Position numbers and translations under genes: made by a program
Source: Aquisalibacillus elongatus
GTDB lineage: Bacteria; Bacillota; Bacilli; Bacillales; Alkalibacillaceae
DNA length: 64,000 nucleotides
Assembly (NCBI RefSeq): GCF_003843875.1
Contig: NZ_RKRF01000007.1
Span: forward strand, 558,001-622,000
Direction: 5' to 3'
Part shown: piece after piece, positions 35,729-45,713 of the stretch
How the letters are laid out: every line of letters starts with the position of its first letter
How positions within the stretch are numbered: the first letter of the stretch is position 1
Notes under the pieces: model-generated
What the model saw: only the letters and a program-made list of their open reading frames with translations
The model's database searches: none
What the model was told of the DNA's origin: nothing

Positions 35729-37681
35729 CTAGCTATGCAATCTTTCGTTATCTAAAATGGAATCATCATCGTCCATACCAAACGCCACATTCGATTCGAT
35801 CCATTTACGTCTTGGTTCAACTTTATCTCCCATTAGAGTTGTCACACGTCGCTCAGCTCTTGCCACGTCTTCAATCGTAACCCTAATAAGAGTTCGTGTT
35901 TCTGGATTCATCGTCGTCTCCCAAAGTTGATCAGCATTCATTTCACCTAGACCTTTGTAACGTTGAATGGTATAGCCGTTTTTATATTCTTTTAGAAGCT
36001 TTTGCATCTCATCTTCGTCCCAGGCATAATCTTCTTTCTTCTTCTTACCTTTTCCTTTTGAAACTTTAAATAAAGGCGGTAATGCTATATAAATCTTCCC
36101 TTGTTCAATTAAAGGCTTCATATAACGATAGAAGAACGTTAAAAGTAATACTTGAATATGTGCTCCGTCTGTATCTGCGTCTGTCATGATAATGACTTTA
36201 TCATATTGTGAATCTTCAACATCAAAATCAGATCCGACTCCAGCATTGATTGTATGAATGATTGTTGCAATTTCTTCGTTTTTGAAAATATCATCAATTT
36301 TCGCTTTTTCTGTGTTAATTACTTTACCTCTTAACGGTAAGACAGCTTGGAAGCGACGATCACGACCTTGCTTTGCCGAACCTCCTGCAGAATCACCCTC
36401 AACTAAAAATAATTCGTTCTTTTTAGGGTTTTTAGATTGAGCTGGTGTTAATTTACCGCTTAATAGTGAGTCTCTTTTCTTACGTTTTTTACCGTTTCGT
36501 GCGTCTTCACGCGCTTTACGAGCAGCTTCCCTTGCATCTCTTGCTTTAACTGCCTTTTTAATAAGCATTTTAGAAACATCAGGGTTTTCCTCTAAGAAGT
36601 AAGCTAATTGCTCTGCTACAATACTTTCAACAACACTTCTTGCTTCGGGAGTCCCGAGCTTACTTTTTGTTTGACCCTCGAATTGTAACAATTGTTCAGG
36701 TATTCTTGTTGAAATGACAGCTGTAAATCCTTCTCGTATATCATTACCATCTAAGTTTTTATCTTTTTCTTTAAGTAATTGCATTTTACGGGCGTAATCG
36801 TTGAATGCTCTTGTGATCGCCGTTTTGGATCCTGATTCATGCGTTCCCCCGTCTTTAGTTCGAACGTTATTTACAAAAGATAAAATATTCTCACTGTAAC
36901 CATCATTGTATTGAAATGCGAAATCAACTTCGATTTCCTTTTGTATGCCTTCAAATGATATAACTGGATGGAGACCGTCTTTTTCTTCGTTCAGATATTG
37001 AACGAACGACTCTAAACCATCTGGATATTTATAAGATTCTTCAACCTCCGTACGCTCATCTTTTAGAACAATTTCTATTCCTTTTAATAAGAATGCTGAT
37101 TCGCGTAGTCGTTCAGATAATATATCAAACTGAAAATGTACTTGGTTAAAAATAGACGGGTCAGGCTTAAACCTAATCGTCGTACCGGATTTATTCGTAT
37201 TACCTTTTTGTTCAAGACCCGTTACAGGTTTACCACCATTCTCAAATCGCTGTAAATGCTTTGTGCCATCGCGACATATGCTCACTTCTAGCCATTCTGA
37301 TAGCGCATTTACAACAGAGGCACCAACTCCGTGTAATCCACCACTGGTTTTGTATCCCCCTTGGCCAAACTTACCGCCAGCATGCAAGACTGTAAATATG
37401 ACTTCAGGTGTTGGTTTGCCTGTTTTATGTAGTCCAGTTGGCATACCTCTTCCAGAATCTTTAACGGTTATGGATTCATCTTTATGAATAATTACTTCTA
37501 TTTTGTTTCCGAATCCTGCTAATGCTTCATCGACCGCGTTATCTACAACTTCGTAAACTAAATGATGTAAACCACGATGGTCCGTACTCCCGATATACAT
37601 ACCAGGTCGTTTTCTTACGGCATCTAATCCTTCTAGTACTTGTATTGAATCGTCATTATAAGCTTGATTTGATTGAGACAA
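35729..37681 (-). CDS. parE: DNA topoisomerase IV subunit B
   Basis: About 650 residues, GHKL ATPase plus TOPRIM domains. N-terminal features: LDAVRKRPGMYIG, VVDNAVDEALAGF with the catalytic Glu, DSGRGMP and GGLHGVGASVVNALS. TOPRIM: LVEGDSAGGSAKQGRDR and DADTDGAHI. C-terminal YKGLGEMNADQLWETTM. TTG 37681 is the likely start, since AAAGGGG lies 8 bases upstream and homologues begin just there. It is first of parE-parC. Confidence 0.95.
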   Translation of the reverse strand: MSQSNQAYNDDSIQVLEGLDAVRKRPGMYIGSTDHRGLHHLVYEVVDNAVDEALAGFGNKIEVIIHKDESITVKDSGRGMPTGLHKTGKPTPEVIFTVLHAGGKFGQGGYKTSGGLHGVGASVVNALSEWLEVSICRDGTKHLQRFENGGKPVTGLEQKGNTNKSGTTIRFKPDPSIFNQVHFQFDILSERLRESAFLLKGIEIVLKDERTEVEESYKYPDGLESFVQYLNEEKDGLHPVISFEGIQKEIEVDFAFQYNDGYSENILSFVNNVRTKDGGTHESGSKTAITRAFNDYARKMQLLKEKDKNLDGNDIREGFTAVISTRIPEQLLQFEGQTKSKLGTPEARSVVESIVAEQLAYFLEENPDVSKMLIKKAVKARDAREAARKAREDARNGKKRKKRDSLLSGKLTPAQSKNPKKNELFLVEGDSAGGSAKQGRDRRFQAVLPLRGKVINTEKAKIDDIFKNEEIATIIHTINAGVGSDFDVEDSQYDKVIIMTDADTDGAHIQVLLLTFFYRYMKPLIEQGKIYIALPPLFKVSKGKGKKKKEDYAWDEDEMQKLLKEYKNGYTIQRYKGLGEMNADQLWETTMNPETRTLIRVTIEDVARAERRVTTLMGDKVEPRRKWIESNVAFGMDDDDSILDNERLHS

Positions 37682-37742
37682 TCGTACGACCCCTTTCCTC
37701 ATTCTCTTTATGACATCTGTAATAAAGATTCGCTATGAGATA

Positions 37743-37774
37743 ATAAAATCCCTGTTTTCGAACAGAGATTTTAT
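37743..37774 (-). terminator. terminator of yneT
   Basis: Stem ATAAAATC-CTGTT / AACAG-GATTTTAT around a TCG loop. The yneT stop lies at its edge. Confidence 0.75.
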
Positions 37775-38199
37775 CCTTGATCTCGATTCCCTATTGTCAC
37801 AGAATGCACGACTTTGATACATAAATCCATTATGACGGTAAAGTCGTGTTGTTTCAATAGTTCATAGGCATTTTCGTCCGATACACCTAATTGTGCCCAA
37901 AATACTTTAGCATCTGTTTCGATAGCATCTTTTGCCACTTCATATAAGTATTCAGACCTTCTGAAAACGTTAATTAAATCTATTTTCTCTTCTACATCTT
38001 GCAGACGATCATATGCTTTTTCACCTAGTACTTCATGAACATTAGGATTAACCGGAATGATACGGTAACCTTGTTCTTGCATGATTTTTGATATCTGATA
38101 ACTCGTCCGCTCTGGATTGTCTGATAAGCCGACAACAGCAATAGTAGAGGTGGTCTTTAAAACTTGCTTTAATTCTTCGTTAGTAGGATTATTCATCAT
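37771..38199 (-). CDS. yneT: CoA-binding domain protein YneT
   Basis: A 142-residue Rossmann-fold protein of the CoA-binding family. It has TIAVVGLSDNPERTSYQIS (about residues 16-34), IIPVNPNVHEVLGEKAY and VFWAQLGVSDE. It keeps its B. subtilis place between plsY and parE. The ATG follows AGGAGG. The biological role is unknown. Confidence 0.92.
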   Translation of the reverse strand: MMNNPTNEELKQVLKTTSTIAVVGLSDNPERTSYQISKIMQEQGYRIIPVNPNVHEVLGEKAYDRLQDVEEKIDLINVFRRSEYLYEVAKDAIETDAKVFWAQLGVSDENAYELLKQHDFTVIMDLCIKVVHSVTIGNRDQG

Positions 38200-38375
38200 A
38201 AACCTCCTAAAGTTTAATATTATTTACTTTAAGAATAGCTTTTTTTGGATATTTTCTCAATCTAAAGGTTATTACTCATAACTTTTATTTTAAAATACCA
38301 CTTCTTTCTTATATTAAGATTTGATAGAATATAATATGTTAATAAATAGTTACAGACAGTTATGGAGGAACATAA

Positions 38376-38957
38376 ATGGAATATATCATTTATGCATTAA
38401 TAGCTTATATATTTGGATCAATTCCATCAGCTTTAATAATCGGCAAACTCTTTTATCAAATAGACATTAGAGAACATGGCAGCGGAAATTTAGGTGGTAC
38501 CAACACCTTTCGTGTTTTAGGTGTTAAAGCAGGACTAGTTGTGTCTATTAAGGACATTTTGAAAGGTACAATACCAGTTGTAATCGTCATCATGTTAGCA
38601 CCTGAATTACAACCATTAATCGTAGGGGCTTTTGCTGTTATTGGTCATACTTACCCTTTATTCGCAAAATTTCGAGGTGGAAAAGCCGTGGCAACGTCAG
38701 GCGGAGTCTTATTAGGCGTTAGCCCACTGTTATTTTTCATTTTGGTCATATCATTTTTTGTTTTTCTTAAACTTTCTAAATATGTATCATTAGCATCAAT
38801 GTTGACAGGCCTTGTTGCCTTTATCACAGCAATTATTATGCAAGATTTAGGATTAATCATTGTGACATTATTATTGGCTACTTTTGTGATTTACAGACAC
38901 AGAACTAATATTAAGCGTATAAAGGATAAAACTGAACCAAAAATTAGCTGGATGTAA
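38376..38957 (+). CDS. plsY: acyl-phosphate:glycerol-3-phosphate acyltransferase
   Basis: A 193-residue membrane enzyme that makes lysophosphatidic acid, the first step of phospholipid synthesis. Family motifs: [11 protein letters not shown] (about residue 14), [15 protein letters not shown] (about residue 36) and [21 protein letters not shown] (about residues 89-109). About five to six helices. The ATG follows GGAGGA. It is divergent from yneT as in B. subtilis, and has its own terminator. Confidence 0.95.
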   Translation: MEYIIYALIAYIFGSIPSALIIGKLFYQIDIREHGSGNLGGTNTFRVLGVKAGLVVSIKDILKGTIPVVIVIMLAPELQPLIVGAFAVIGHTYPLFAKFRGGKAVATSGGVLLGVSPLLFFILVISFFVFLKLSKYVSLASMLTGLVAFITAIIMQDLGLIIVTLLLATFVIYRHRTNIKRIKDKTEPKISWM

Positions 38958-38959
38958 TC

Positions 38960-38989
38960 AGGAGCCCCTTTTCACGGTGGCTCCTTTTA
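38960..38989 (+). terminator. terminator of plsY
   Basis: Stem AGGAGCC / GGCTCCT followed by TTTT. Confidence 0.8.
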
Positions 38990-39061
38990 ATTATTTAAAA
39001 ACGTGGATATACACCTATTACCTTACATTATCACATACATCTACATTGAAAGGTGTCTAAT

Positions 39062-40231
39062 ATGAAGAAAAAATTATGGATAATCATTAGTTCAATCGTT
39101 GCTTTAAGCATCGTTTTAGTTTTTAATTATAACAATCATACAAATTCAGAATCTAAACCCGTCCAATTTAATTCAACGATCAACGTTGATCATTATAATG
39201 AGGTCAAAACATTTGAAACTTCCATTAAATTGAATGCAATTGGTGACCTTATCATTCATGAAGCGGTTTATCAGGATGCTGAAACGTCTACTGGTTATGA
39301 CTTTGATCCAATGTTTCAAGATATTAAATATTACTTAAGAAACGCAGATATTACGATTGCAAATCAAGAAACGATTTTAGGAGGAGACGAATTAGATTTT
39401 TCGAGTTACCCTACCTTTAATACACCACAAGTTTTAGCCAATACGTTAAAAAACTCTGGTATTGATATACTCTCAATGGCCAATAACCATACACTTGACC
39501 GTGGTGAAGCAGGCGTTATGAGTGCCACACAATATTTAAATGAAATAGAACTAGACTATGTTGGAGCTTACCAAAGTGAGAATGACCGTAATAAGCATCG
39601 TGTTATCCATAGAAAAGGAATCGCGGTTGGTTTTCTGTCTTACACTTATGGAACAAACGGAGTTGCAGTGCCAGAAGGAAAAGATTATTTAGTAAATCTT
39701 ATTGATGAAGATCAAATATTAAAGGATCTAGAAGAGTTAAAACCAAAAACCGATTTTATCGTCGTAAATATGCACTTCGGACAAGAATACCAATCACTGC
39801 CTTCTGAAGAACAGATTCATTTATCTGAATTACTAGCAAATAACGGAGCTGATGTCATACTGGGACACCACCCTCATATCTTGCAACCTGTTGATTGGAT
39901 CTCTAAAGGTCAAGGTAAGGAGAGTTTCGTTGCTTATTCATTAGGTAATTTCTTATCTGCTCAAATTGACCGCGATCGATCAATCGGCGCGATTATGCAA
40001 ATACAATTAACCAAAGAAATTGATGAGAATCAAGAAATTAATCTTGATGTCTCAGATGCTAAAATTATGCCGACTTACAATCAATATGAGAACTTTAAAA
40101 ACTTTAAAATCACACCATTAGTCGAAGTGAGTGAACAACATTTAAGTGATGCAAAACACTGGTTTAAACAAAAGAAAGATCATATTCAATCATTTACTAA
40201 GCGTGTAGAAGTTGTTCCTTATTTAGAATAA
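39062..40231 (+). CDS. CapA family protein (poly-gamma-glutamate capsule/metallophosphatase-like)
   Basis: About 389 residues. A signal anchor (about residues 3-22) is followed by a PGA_cap-type calcineurin-like domain: KLNAIGDLIIHEAV, NQETILGG, MANNHTLDRG, VNMHFGQEY and LGHHPHILQ carry the metal-binding residues. Such proteins act at the cell surface in poly-gamma-glutamate synthesis or release; no capB or capC is nearby, so the role is uncertain. ATG 39062 is preferred because GAAAGGTG lies upstream; the frame opens at GTG 39053. Confidence 0.85.
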   Translation: MKKKLWIIISSIVALSIVLVFNYNNHTNSESKPVQFNSTINVDHYNEVKTFETSIKLNAIGDLIIHEAVYQDAETSTGYDFDPMFQDIKYYLRNADITIANQETILGGDELDFSSYPTFNTPQVLANTLKNSGIDILSMANNHTLDRGEAGVMSATQYLNEIELDYVGAYQSENDRNKHRVIHRKGIAVGFLSYTYGTNGVAVPEGKDYLVNLIDEDQILKDLEELKPKTDFIVVNMHFGQEYQSLPSEEQIHLSELLANNGADVILGHHPHILQPVDWISKGQGKESFVAYSLGNFLSAQIDRDRSIGAIMQIQLTKEIDENQEINLDVSDAKIMPTYNQYENFKNFKITPLVEVSEQHLSDAKHWFKQKKDHIQSFTKRVEVVPYLE

Positions 40232-40319
40232 GTTCAAAAAATTGATATCGGTCAAATGATTAATTATACTTAATTTGTATGGATATGTATGTTGCTCTTA
40301 CTTGAAAGGAGTCTTAGAT

Positions 40320-41243
40320 ATGAACGAAACACAGTCGAAGAAATCATTACCTAGCAAAAACGAACGGCATAAATTATTTGGTTCTGTAGAGCCTGGTCCT
40401 AGAACTAAACCGCAGGAAAAAAGTAAAATGCCTGATTTACAAAATACAAAAAAAGACTTTTTATTTGAACTTGATGCTGTTGGTATTTCAAATGTAAAAC
40501 ATCCAATTGTGGTACCAAGTTCTATTAAACCACAAAACCAAACAACGATTGGTCATTTTTACTTTGCAAGTTCTATTTCCCAAGAATCCAAAGGAACGAA
40601 TATGAGTCGTTTCACACAACAATTACAGGCTTATTATAAAAAAGGGTTTAAAGTAAACATTCCAACTATGAAGGAATTTACAAAGGAATTACAAGAACGT
40701 TTGAAACAGAAAGATGCTGAATTAACGGTTGAGTTTCCATGGTTCTTTGAACGTGAGGCACCTTATACAACAGAAGCAGGCATGAATCATGCTGATGCCT
40801 GGATGAAAGTTATGTATCATTGTGAAGATGGCTACGATGTTAAAGTCGGTTTAAATGCAAAAATTACGACGTTATGTCCTTGTTCTAAAGAGATTAGCGA
40901 ATATAGTGCGCACAATCAGCGTGGTAATGTCATGATTGAAGTGACATTAGACCCTAGTTTCAATGATGAAGAAATAGATTGGAAAGCATTATTAATTGAA
41001 GCGGCAGAATCTAATGCTAGCGCTCGTATTCATCCTGTTCTAAAAAGACCTGATGAAAAAATGGTAACAGAACAAGCGTACGAAAACCCTCGTTTCGTAG
41101 AGGATATGGTTAGATTAGTTTCGAGTGACCTGTATGAAATGGACATGGTTCAAAAATTCCATGTAAAATGTATCAACGAAGAATCCATCCACCTACATGA
41201 TGCCATTGCATCTATTACTTATGATAAACGTAAGGAACAGTGA
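40320..41243 (+). CDS. folE2: GTP cyclohydrolase I type IB
   Basis: About 307 residues. FolE2 opens the GTP ring to give dihydroneopterin triphosphate, first step of folate synthesis, and can use metals other than zinc. The conserved C-P-C motif ([11 protein letters not shown], about residue 188) and SAHNQRG with the catalytic His are present, followed by the [10 protein letters not shown] segment. ATG 40320 follows AAAGGAG; the frame opens 15 codons earlier. In B. subtilis folE2 is under Zur; I did not find a clear Zur box here. Confidence 0.92.
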   Translation: MNETQSKKSLPSKNERHKLFGSVEPGPRTKPQEKSKMPDLQNTKKDFLFELDAVGISNVKHPIVVPSSIKPQNQTTIGHFYFASSISQESKGTNMSRFTQQLQAYYKKGFKVNIPTMKEFTKELQERLKQKDAELTVEFPWFFEREAPYTTEAGMNHADAWMKVMYHCEDGYDVKVGLNAKITTLCPCSKEISEYSAHNQRGNVMIEVTLDPSFNDEEIDWKALLIEAAESNASARIHPVLKRPDEKMVTEQAYENPRFVEDMVRLVSSDLYEMDMVQKFHVKCINEESIHLHDAIASITYDKRKEQ

Positions 41244-41482
41244 TTCTCTTGAAGTATCTATTTATTTATCTGATTAAAGGTTATCAGAAATTTATATCAC
41301 CACTAAAGGGGCCATCTTGTCGGTTTTACCCTACATGCTCTGCCTATGGCCTTGAAGCCTTCCAGAGATTCGGCTTTTTTAAAGGGTTTTATTTAATAGT
41401 TAAAAGAATACTGAAATGCCACCCATTTCATCCAGGTGGTGTTGATCCTGTTCCTGAGAAAAAACAATCAACAAAACACTAA
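41240..41482 (+). CDS. yidD: membrane protein insertion efficiency factor YidD
   Basis: An 80-residue protein with an N-terminal amphipathic or hydrophobic stretch and the YidD core [20 protein letters not shown], then CHPFHPGG. Known members help YidC-type insertion at the membrane. GTG 41240 overlaps the folE2 stop; TTG 41249 is an alternative. It is co-transcribed with folE2 and ends in a terminator. Confidence 0.92.
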   Translation: MILLKYLFIYLIKGYQKFISPLKGPSCRFYPTCSAYGLEAFQRFGFFKGFYLIVKRILKCHPFHPGGVDPVPEKKQSTKH

Positions 41483-41512
41483 GGCAACCCGAATGTTTGG
41501 GTTGCCTTTTAC
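41481..41512. terminator. terminator between yidD and yneQ
   Basis: Stem AAGGCAACCC / GGGTTGCCTT followed by TTTT, between convergent genes. Confidence 0.9.
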
Positions 41513-41805
41513 TTGAAGCGATTTAATTGGTGTAATTTGTTTTCAGATTTTAATATATCCTCTTGAAATGACCCTATTAAATCAAAATGAGGATACCGAT
41601 CATCACGGTGAATCCATTTAGGGTTTAAACCATACTTTTTTCCCCACTTAATTAGTTTATCTAAATCACTACAGCCTACTTTTGTAACAGTTTTCATACT
41701 AGGAAAGCGATCATCTAGCCAATAATGAGTGATAAAAGCAATCTCACCATTCCTTACCTGCTGTTTCCATTCTTTTAGTTCCTCTCTTTTTAATCCAAAT
41801 GCCAT
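41509..41805 (-). CDS. yneQ: YneQ-like protein
   Basis: A 98-residue soluble protein starting MAFGLKREELKEWKQQV and containing GEIAFITHYWLDDRFPSM, matching in length and text the B. subtilis YneQ family. It sits next to the thioesterase yneP, as in B. subtilis. Function unknown. The ATG lies 3 bases after the thioesterase stop. Confidence 0.85.
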   Translation of the reverse strand: MAFGLKREELKEWKQQVRNGEIAFITHYWLDDRFPSMKTVTKVGCSDLDKLIKWGKKYGLNPKWIHRDDRYPHFDLIGSFQEDILKSENKLHQLNRFK

Positions 41806-41808
41806 ACA

Positions 41809-42228
41809 CTATTCCCCCATTGCGTTCATATAGGCTTCATGCCAATCTGGGAAATGTTTCTTTATGGAAATCGGTTTAAACGTTTCTTTTTTTACACAGA
41901 CATGTGTGGAGTGACCAGTAACAGCAAGTGTGCCATCTTCTGTATAAACTTCATAACCATAAACCACTCTAAAACCATCATAGTAATCAATCCATGTTTT
42001 AACTTTCGCTGTTTGCCCGTATCTAACAGGCTTTTTATATTTAGCTTGAATATCAACTACTGGCGAAACAACTCCTGCACTCTCCATTGACGCATAACTA
42101 AATCCTAGTTGTTCAATTAACTGAGTTCGTCCGATTTCAAACCAGACAAGATAATTCGCGTGATAAACTACTCCCATTTGATCCGTTTCTTGATATCTTA
42201 CTTTAACGTCTGCTTCATTGACTAGCAT
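41809..42228 (-). CDS. yneP: acyl-CoA thioesterase, YbgC/FcbC family (YneP)
   Basis: A 139-residue single hot-dog domain. The active-site segment VRYQETDQMGVVYHANYLVWFE (about residues 9-30) holds the catalytic Asp of the YbgC/4-hydroxybenzoyl-CoA thioesterase group. It hydrolyses short or medium acyl-CoA; substrate not known. The gene keeps its B. subtilis neighbours yneQ and tlp. Confidence 0.9.
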   Translation of the reverse strand: MLVNEADVKVRYQETDQMGVVYHANYLVWFEIGRTQLIEQLGFSYASMESAGVVSPVVDIQAKYKKPVRYGQTAKVKTWIDYYDGFRVVYGYEVYTEDGTLAVTGHSTHVCVKKETFKPISIKKHFPDWHEAYMNAMGE

Positions 42229-42294
42229 GATGTCGAATCTCCCTTACTTTTAGTTTGTTACTATTTTAACATAGTTTTATGAGACCTAATAAAA

Positions 42295-42320
42295 TAAAAA
42301 AGCTGGCATAATGCCAGCTC
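42295..42320 (-). terminator. terminator of tlp
   Basis: Stem AGCTGGCAT / ATGCCAGCT (42301-42319) followed on the minus strand by TTTTTT. Confidence 0.85.
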
Positions 42321-42324
42321 AACT

Positions 42325-42546
42325 TTAGTGATCATGTGCTTCATCACTAGCTTCTTCTTTTAATCCTTTAATGGACTGCCTTCTTCGTTCATTTTTAGCT
42401 TCAATAGCTTGTTTTTGTTCATCTGAAGCAGTTTCCATAGATTCCTCTGCTTCTTCCATATTTTCAATTGTATTTTGAATATTGTCCTGAATCTTTTCGA
42501 CGTTATCTGAACGATCGTCCGGCTTCGGTTGTTTGTGATTTGCCAA
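42325..42546 (-). CDS. tlp: small acid-soluble spore protein, thioredoxin-like (Tlp)
   Basis: About 73 residues, Glu/Lys/Ser-rich, with the Tlp text PKPDDRSDNVEKIQ and NTIENMEEAEESM, very close to B. subtilis Tlp. It is a spore core protein made under SigG in relatives. TTG 42546 is chosen since AAGGAG lies about 10 bases upstream; the frame opens at GTG 42564. Together with sirA it shows the organism sporulates. Confidence 0.9.
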   Translation of the reverse strand: MANHKQPKPDDRSDNVEKIQDNIQNTIENMEEAEESMETASDEQKQAIEAKNERRRQSIKGLKEEASDEAHDH

Positions 42547-42596
42547 TTTATTCAACTCCTTCACATTTTGTCTTAGTTTGTGAAGGATTGCACGTC

Positions 42597-42746
42597 CTAT
42601 GCATGTTTTTCTGAGTTTTTAATAACCGATAAGCGTTCATCTAATTTATCATAGATTTTTTCCATTTCATCAGGGTTTTTCATGATCTTTTCTTTTTCAC
42701 TCTCAATTAATGACTGAAATGTAACATAATCCTTTTTACGCAACAT
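42597..42746 (-). CDS. FbpB-like small basic protein
   Basis: A 49-residue protein starting MLRKKDYVTFQSLIES with a strong AAAAGGAG site 8 bases before ATG. The segment FQSLIESEKEKIMKNPDEM-then-IYDKLDER resembles the Fur-regulated basic protein B family, small proteins that help RNA-based iron sparing. It lies where B. subtilis carries sspN, between yneN and tlp, but does not look like SspN. No Fur box was seen. Confidence 0.65.
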   Translation of the reverse strand: MLRKKDYVTFQSLIESEKEKIMKNPDEMEKIYDKLDERLSVIKNSEKHA

Positions 42747-42797
42747 AATCGTCTCCTTTTTGTCAATAGTCTGACCATTATGTTGGTAAAATATACA

Positions 42798-43370
42798 TCA
42801 ATCGAGCTCGTTCATTTTCTCAACCATTTCATCGTATTCCATAGGCCCTGTTTTTGGCGGAATTTGAATTTCACCTTCTGAGTTAATGAAATACGTCATT
42901 GGAAGTCCCATCATATTATATTTAGCTGCTACTTCACTCGTTTCGTCGAATAAAACAGGAAACGTTAACCCATACTCATTCACAAAATTAACAGCATTCT
43001 TTTTATTAGATTCTGACGTATTAACAGCTAAAATGACAACTTCATCACTGTATTCTTCATATAACTTTTGCATATCTGGCATTTCGTCTTTACAAGGGTC
43101 GCACCAAGAAGCCCAGAAGTTCATAAACACTTTTTTTCCCCGAAAATCTGCTAATTGAACCGTTTCACCTTCAATATTTTTCAACTGAAAATTAGGGGCT
43201 GTATCGCCTACATCTGTTCCACCTTGTTCAATGTCCTGTCCTTCTGGATGAACAAAAATCATTTCGCCTTGATTATCATAAGTCTCTTCTTCCTCCGTAA
43301 CGACATTATATACGATAATACCAAGCAAGGTTATAATCAGCCCAATTGCTAACCACTGTTTAACCCTCAA
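42798..43370 (-). CDS. yneN: TlpA/ResA-like membrane-anchored thioredoxin (YneN)
   Basis: About 190 residues. One N-terminal membrane helix (about residues 3-23), an acidic linker, then a thioredoxin-like domain with FWASWCDPCKDEM (about residue 92), the WCxxC active site of TlpA/ResA proteins. It should reduce or oxidise protein thiols outside the membrane and receive electrons from a CcdA. TTG 43370 is placed by GGAAGGAG; the frame opens at ATG 43388. A second protein of this kind lies at 57054-57638. Confidence 0.88.
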   Translation of the reverse strand: MRVKQWLAIGLIITLLGIIVYNVVTEEEETYDNQGEMIFVHPEGQDIEQGGTDVGDTAPNFQLKNIEGETVQLADFRGKKVFMNFWASWCDPCKDEMPDMQKLYEEYSDEVVILAVNTSESNKKNAVNFVNEYGLTFPVLFDETSEVAAKYNMMGLPMTYFINSEGEIQIPPKTGPMEYDEMVEKMNELD

Positions 43371-43550
43371 TGTCTTCTCTCCTTCCATTCTTGGTACTTT
43401 CTTTAATTCATCTCCTACTTATCTTATCAAAAAATTTTTTTGTATGATGACTTATATTTGAAAACTTTGTTAATGTGTAACCTTATTTTGGAATAAAAGT
43501 GTTTGTTGTAGACAGACTATCATTTAGTATGACTTAAGGAGGTTAATGAG

Positions 43551-45671
43551 ATGAAAAAGAAACCTCAAGATCACCAACCAACCAAAAAACAGCAACAACT
43601 TGAGGATTTTAAAGTCAATCATGAAGGGAAAGATTTAACAACAGATCAAGGCACAAAGGTATCAAATACTTCCGAGTCCCTTAAAGCTGGACAGCGCGGT
43701 CCGACAATCATGGAAGATTTTCACTTTCGTGAAAAAGTAACCCATTTTGACCATGAACGAATCCCTGAGAGAGTTGTTCATGCAAGAGGATTTGGAGCGC
43801 ACGGTTATTTTCAGGTATATGAACCTCTAACAGATATCACAAGAGCTAAATTTTTACAGGATCCTAATGTAAAAACTCCTGTATTTGTCAGATTTTCAAC
43901 AGTTGTAGGCTCTCGTGGTTCTGCCGATACAGTTCGAGATGTACGTGGATTTGCAACTAAATTTTATACTGAAGAAGGAAACTTTGATCTAGTTGGAAAC
44001 AACATGCCTATTTTCTTTATACAAGATGCCATAAAGTTCCCAGATCTAGTACATGCGATTAAACCAGAACCTGATAACGAAATCCCTCAGGCTTCTGCAG
44101 CGCATGATACGTTTTGGGATTGGGTGGTTAACAACCAAGAGACGACCCATATGATTATGTGGCTATTATCAGATCGAGGTATTCCGAGAAGTTTTAGAAT
44201 GATGGAAGGTTTCGGTGTTCATACTTTCCGATTGGTTAATGAACAAGGTAAAGCTCGGTTTGTTAAATTTCATTGGAAGCCTAAATTAGGCGTACATTCA
44301 TTAACATGGGATGAAGCACAAAAAATCGCAGGTAAAGACCCTGATTTTAACCGCAAAGACTTGTGGGATGCGATTAATAATGGTGAATATCCTGAGTTTG
44401 AATTAGGTCTTCAAATTATTGAAGAAGAACAAGAATTTGATTTCGACTTTGATATTTTAGATGCAACAAAAATTTGGCCAGAAGAACAAGTTCCAGTCAA
44501 AATAGTCGGGAAAATGACCTTAAATAAAAATCAAGATAATTTCTTTGCTGAAACTGAACAAGCAGCTTTCCACATGGGAAATGTTGTTCCGGGAATTGAT
44601 TTTACAAATGACCCTTTACTACAAGGACGTCTATTCTCGTATTTAGATACACAACTTTTAAGACTTGGTGGTCCGAACTTCCACGAGATCCCAATTAACC
44701 GCCCAATTATACAGTATTATAATAATCAACGTGACGGTTTTCACCGCATGACGATTGACCAAGGTAAAGTCGCTTATTTTCCAAATTCAATTAGACAGAA
44801 TTATCCTATGCCGCAACCAGGTAAAGATGGCGGATACGAACACTATCAGGAGAAGGTTGAAGGCAGAAAAGTTAGAACGCGAAGTGAAAGTTTTAATGAT
44901 CACTTTAGTCAAGCTCGTTTGTTTTGGAATAGCATGTCACCTGCAGAGAAAAAGCACATTATAAAGGCTTTCCACTTTGAAGTAGGTAATGTTATGGATA
45001 AAAAAATTAGACAAAAGGTTGTAGATTTGTTTAACCAAGTTGATGGTAACCTAGCGAGAGAAATTGCAAAAGGCATAGGTGTAGAGCCACCTACGAAAAA
45101 GAACACGATGAGTATTACAGCGACGTCACCTGCTTTAAGTCAAGAAAATACAGTAAAAACACCTCAAACAAGGAAAGTTGCAATTCTTATAGACGAAGGG
45201 TTTAATTACAATGAATTTAGACAAGTGATTGTAGGCTTTCAAAAGAATGGGGTTCACTCTGAAGTCATTAGTAAAACATTAAGTCCTGTAAACAGTGAGG
45301 AAGGCGATCAAATAGAACCTCAAAAAAGCTATGCGAACAGCCATTCAGTTATATATGATGGGATTTATATTCCAGGTGGTCAGCATGTCGAAAACCTAAT
45401 AGGCCATAAAGAAGCAAAGGATTTTGTTAATGACGCATTCGCACACGCCAAACCGATTGGAGCCACGAATCAAGCTTTAGATTTATTAACAAATACATTA
45501 GTTCAAAACATAGCATATACAAATGATCATAATGGTCAAGTGTACTCCAACTTAGGAGTTGTAACTGTCAATGACTCACAAGATTTAACTGAGTTTAACT
45601 CAGCATTTATTGAAGCGATCGCGCAACATCGTCATTGGATGCGTGAAAGTCACGATAAAAAGCAAGCCTAA
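43551..45671 (+). CDS. katE: large-subunit catalase HPII/KatE
   Basis: A 706-residue clade 2 catalase. The core (about residues 40-520) has [32 protein letters not shown] with the catalytic His, the [11 protein letters not shown] segment and the proximal heme Tyr in [14 protein letters not shown]. The C-terminal domain (about 545-695) is flavodoxin/DJ-1-like, as in HPII. In Bacilli such catalases are part of the general stress response or of the spore. The ATG follows TAAGGAGG. It is inserted between citB and yneN relative to B. subtilis. Confidence 0.95.
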   Translation: MKKKPQDHQPTKKQQQLEDFKVNHEGKDLTTDQGTKVSNTSESLKAGQRGPTIMEDFHFREKVTHFDHERIPERVVHARGFGAHGYFQVYEPLTDITRAKFLQDPNVKTPVFVRFSTVVGSRGSADTVRDVRGFATKFYTEEGNFDLVGNNMPIFFIQDAIKFPDLVHAIKPEPDNEIPQASAAHDTFWDWVVNNQETTHMIMWLLSDRGIPRSFRMMEGFGVHTFRLVNEQGKARFVKFHWKPKLGVHSLTWDEAQKIAGKDPDFNRKDLWDAINNGEYPEFELGLQIIEEEQEFDFDFDILDATKIWPEEQVPVKIVGKMTLNKNQDNFFAETEQAAFHMGNVVPGIDFTNDPLLQGRLFSYLDTQLLRLGGPNFHEIPINRPIIQYYNNQRDGFHRMTIDQGKVAYFPNSIRQNYPMPQPGKDGGYEHYQEKVEGRKVRTRSESFNDHFSQARLFWNSMSPAEKKHIIKAFHFEVGNVMDKKIRQKVVDLFNQVDGNLAREIAKGIGVEPPTKKNTMSITATSPALSQENTVKTPQTRKVAILIDEGFNYNEFRQVIVGFQKNGVHSEVISKTLSPVNSEEGDQIEPQKSYANSHSVIYDGIYIPGGQHVENLIGHKEAKDFVNDAFAHAKPIGATNQALDLLTNTLVQNIAYTNDHNGQVYSNLGVVTVNDSQDLTEFNSAFIEAIAQHRHWMRESHDKKQA

Positions 45672-45674
45672 AAA

Positions 45675-45710
45675 AAGCACATCGCTACAAGAGCGATGTG
45701 CTTTAATTTT
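45675..45710. terminator. terminator between katE and citB
   Basis: Stem AAAGCACATCGCT / AGCGATGTGCTTT with a 5-base loop; serves convergent genes. Confidence 0.9.
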
Positions 45711-45713
45711 ATT

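Noticed and set aside
40232-40319. Zur box upstream of folE2
   Set aside because: The AT-rich segment with ATGATTAATTATAC does not match the known Zur operator well enough.
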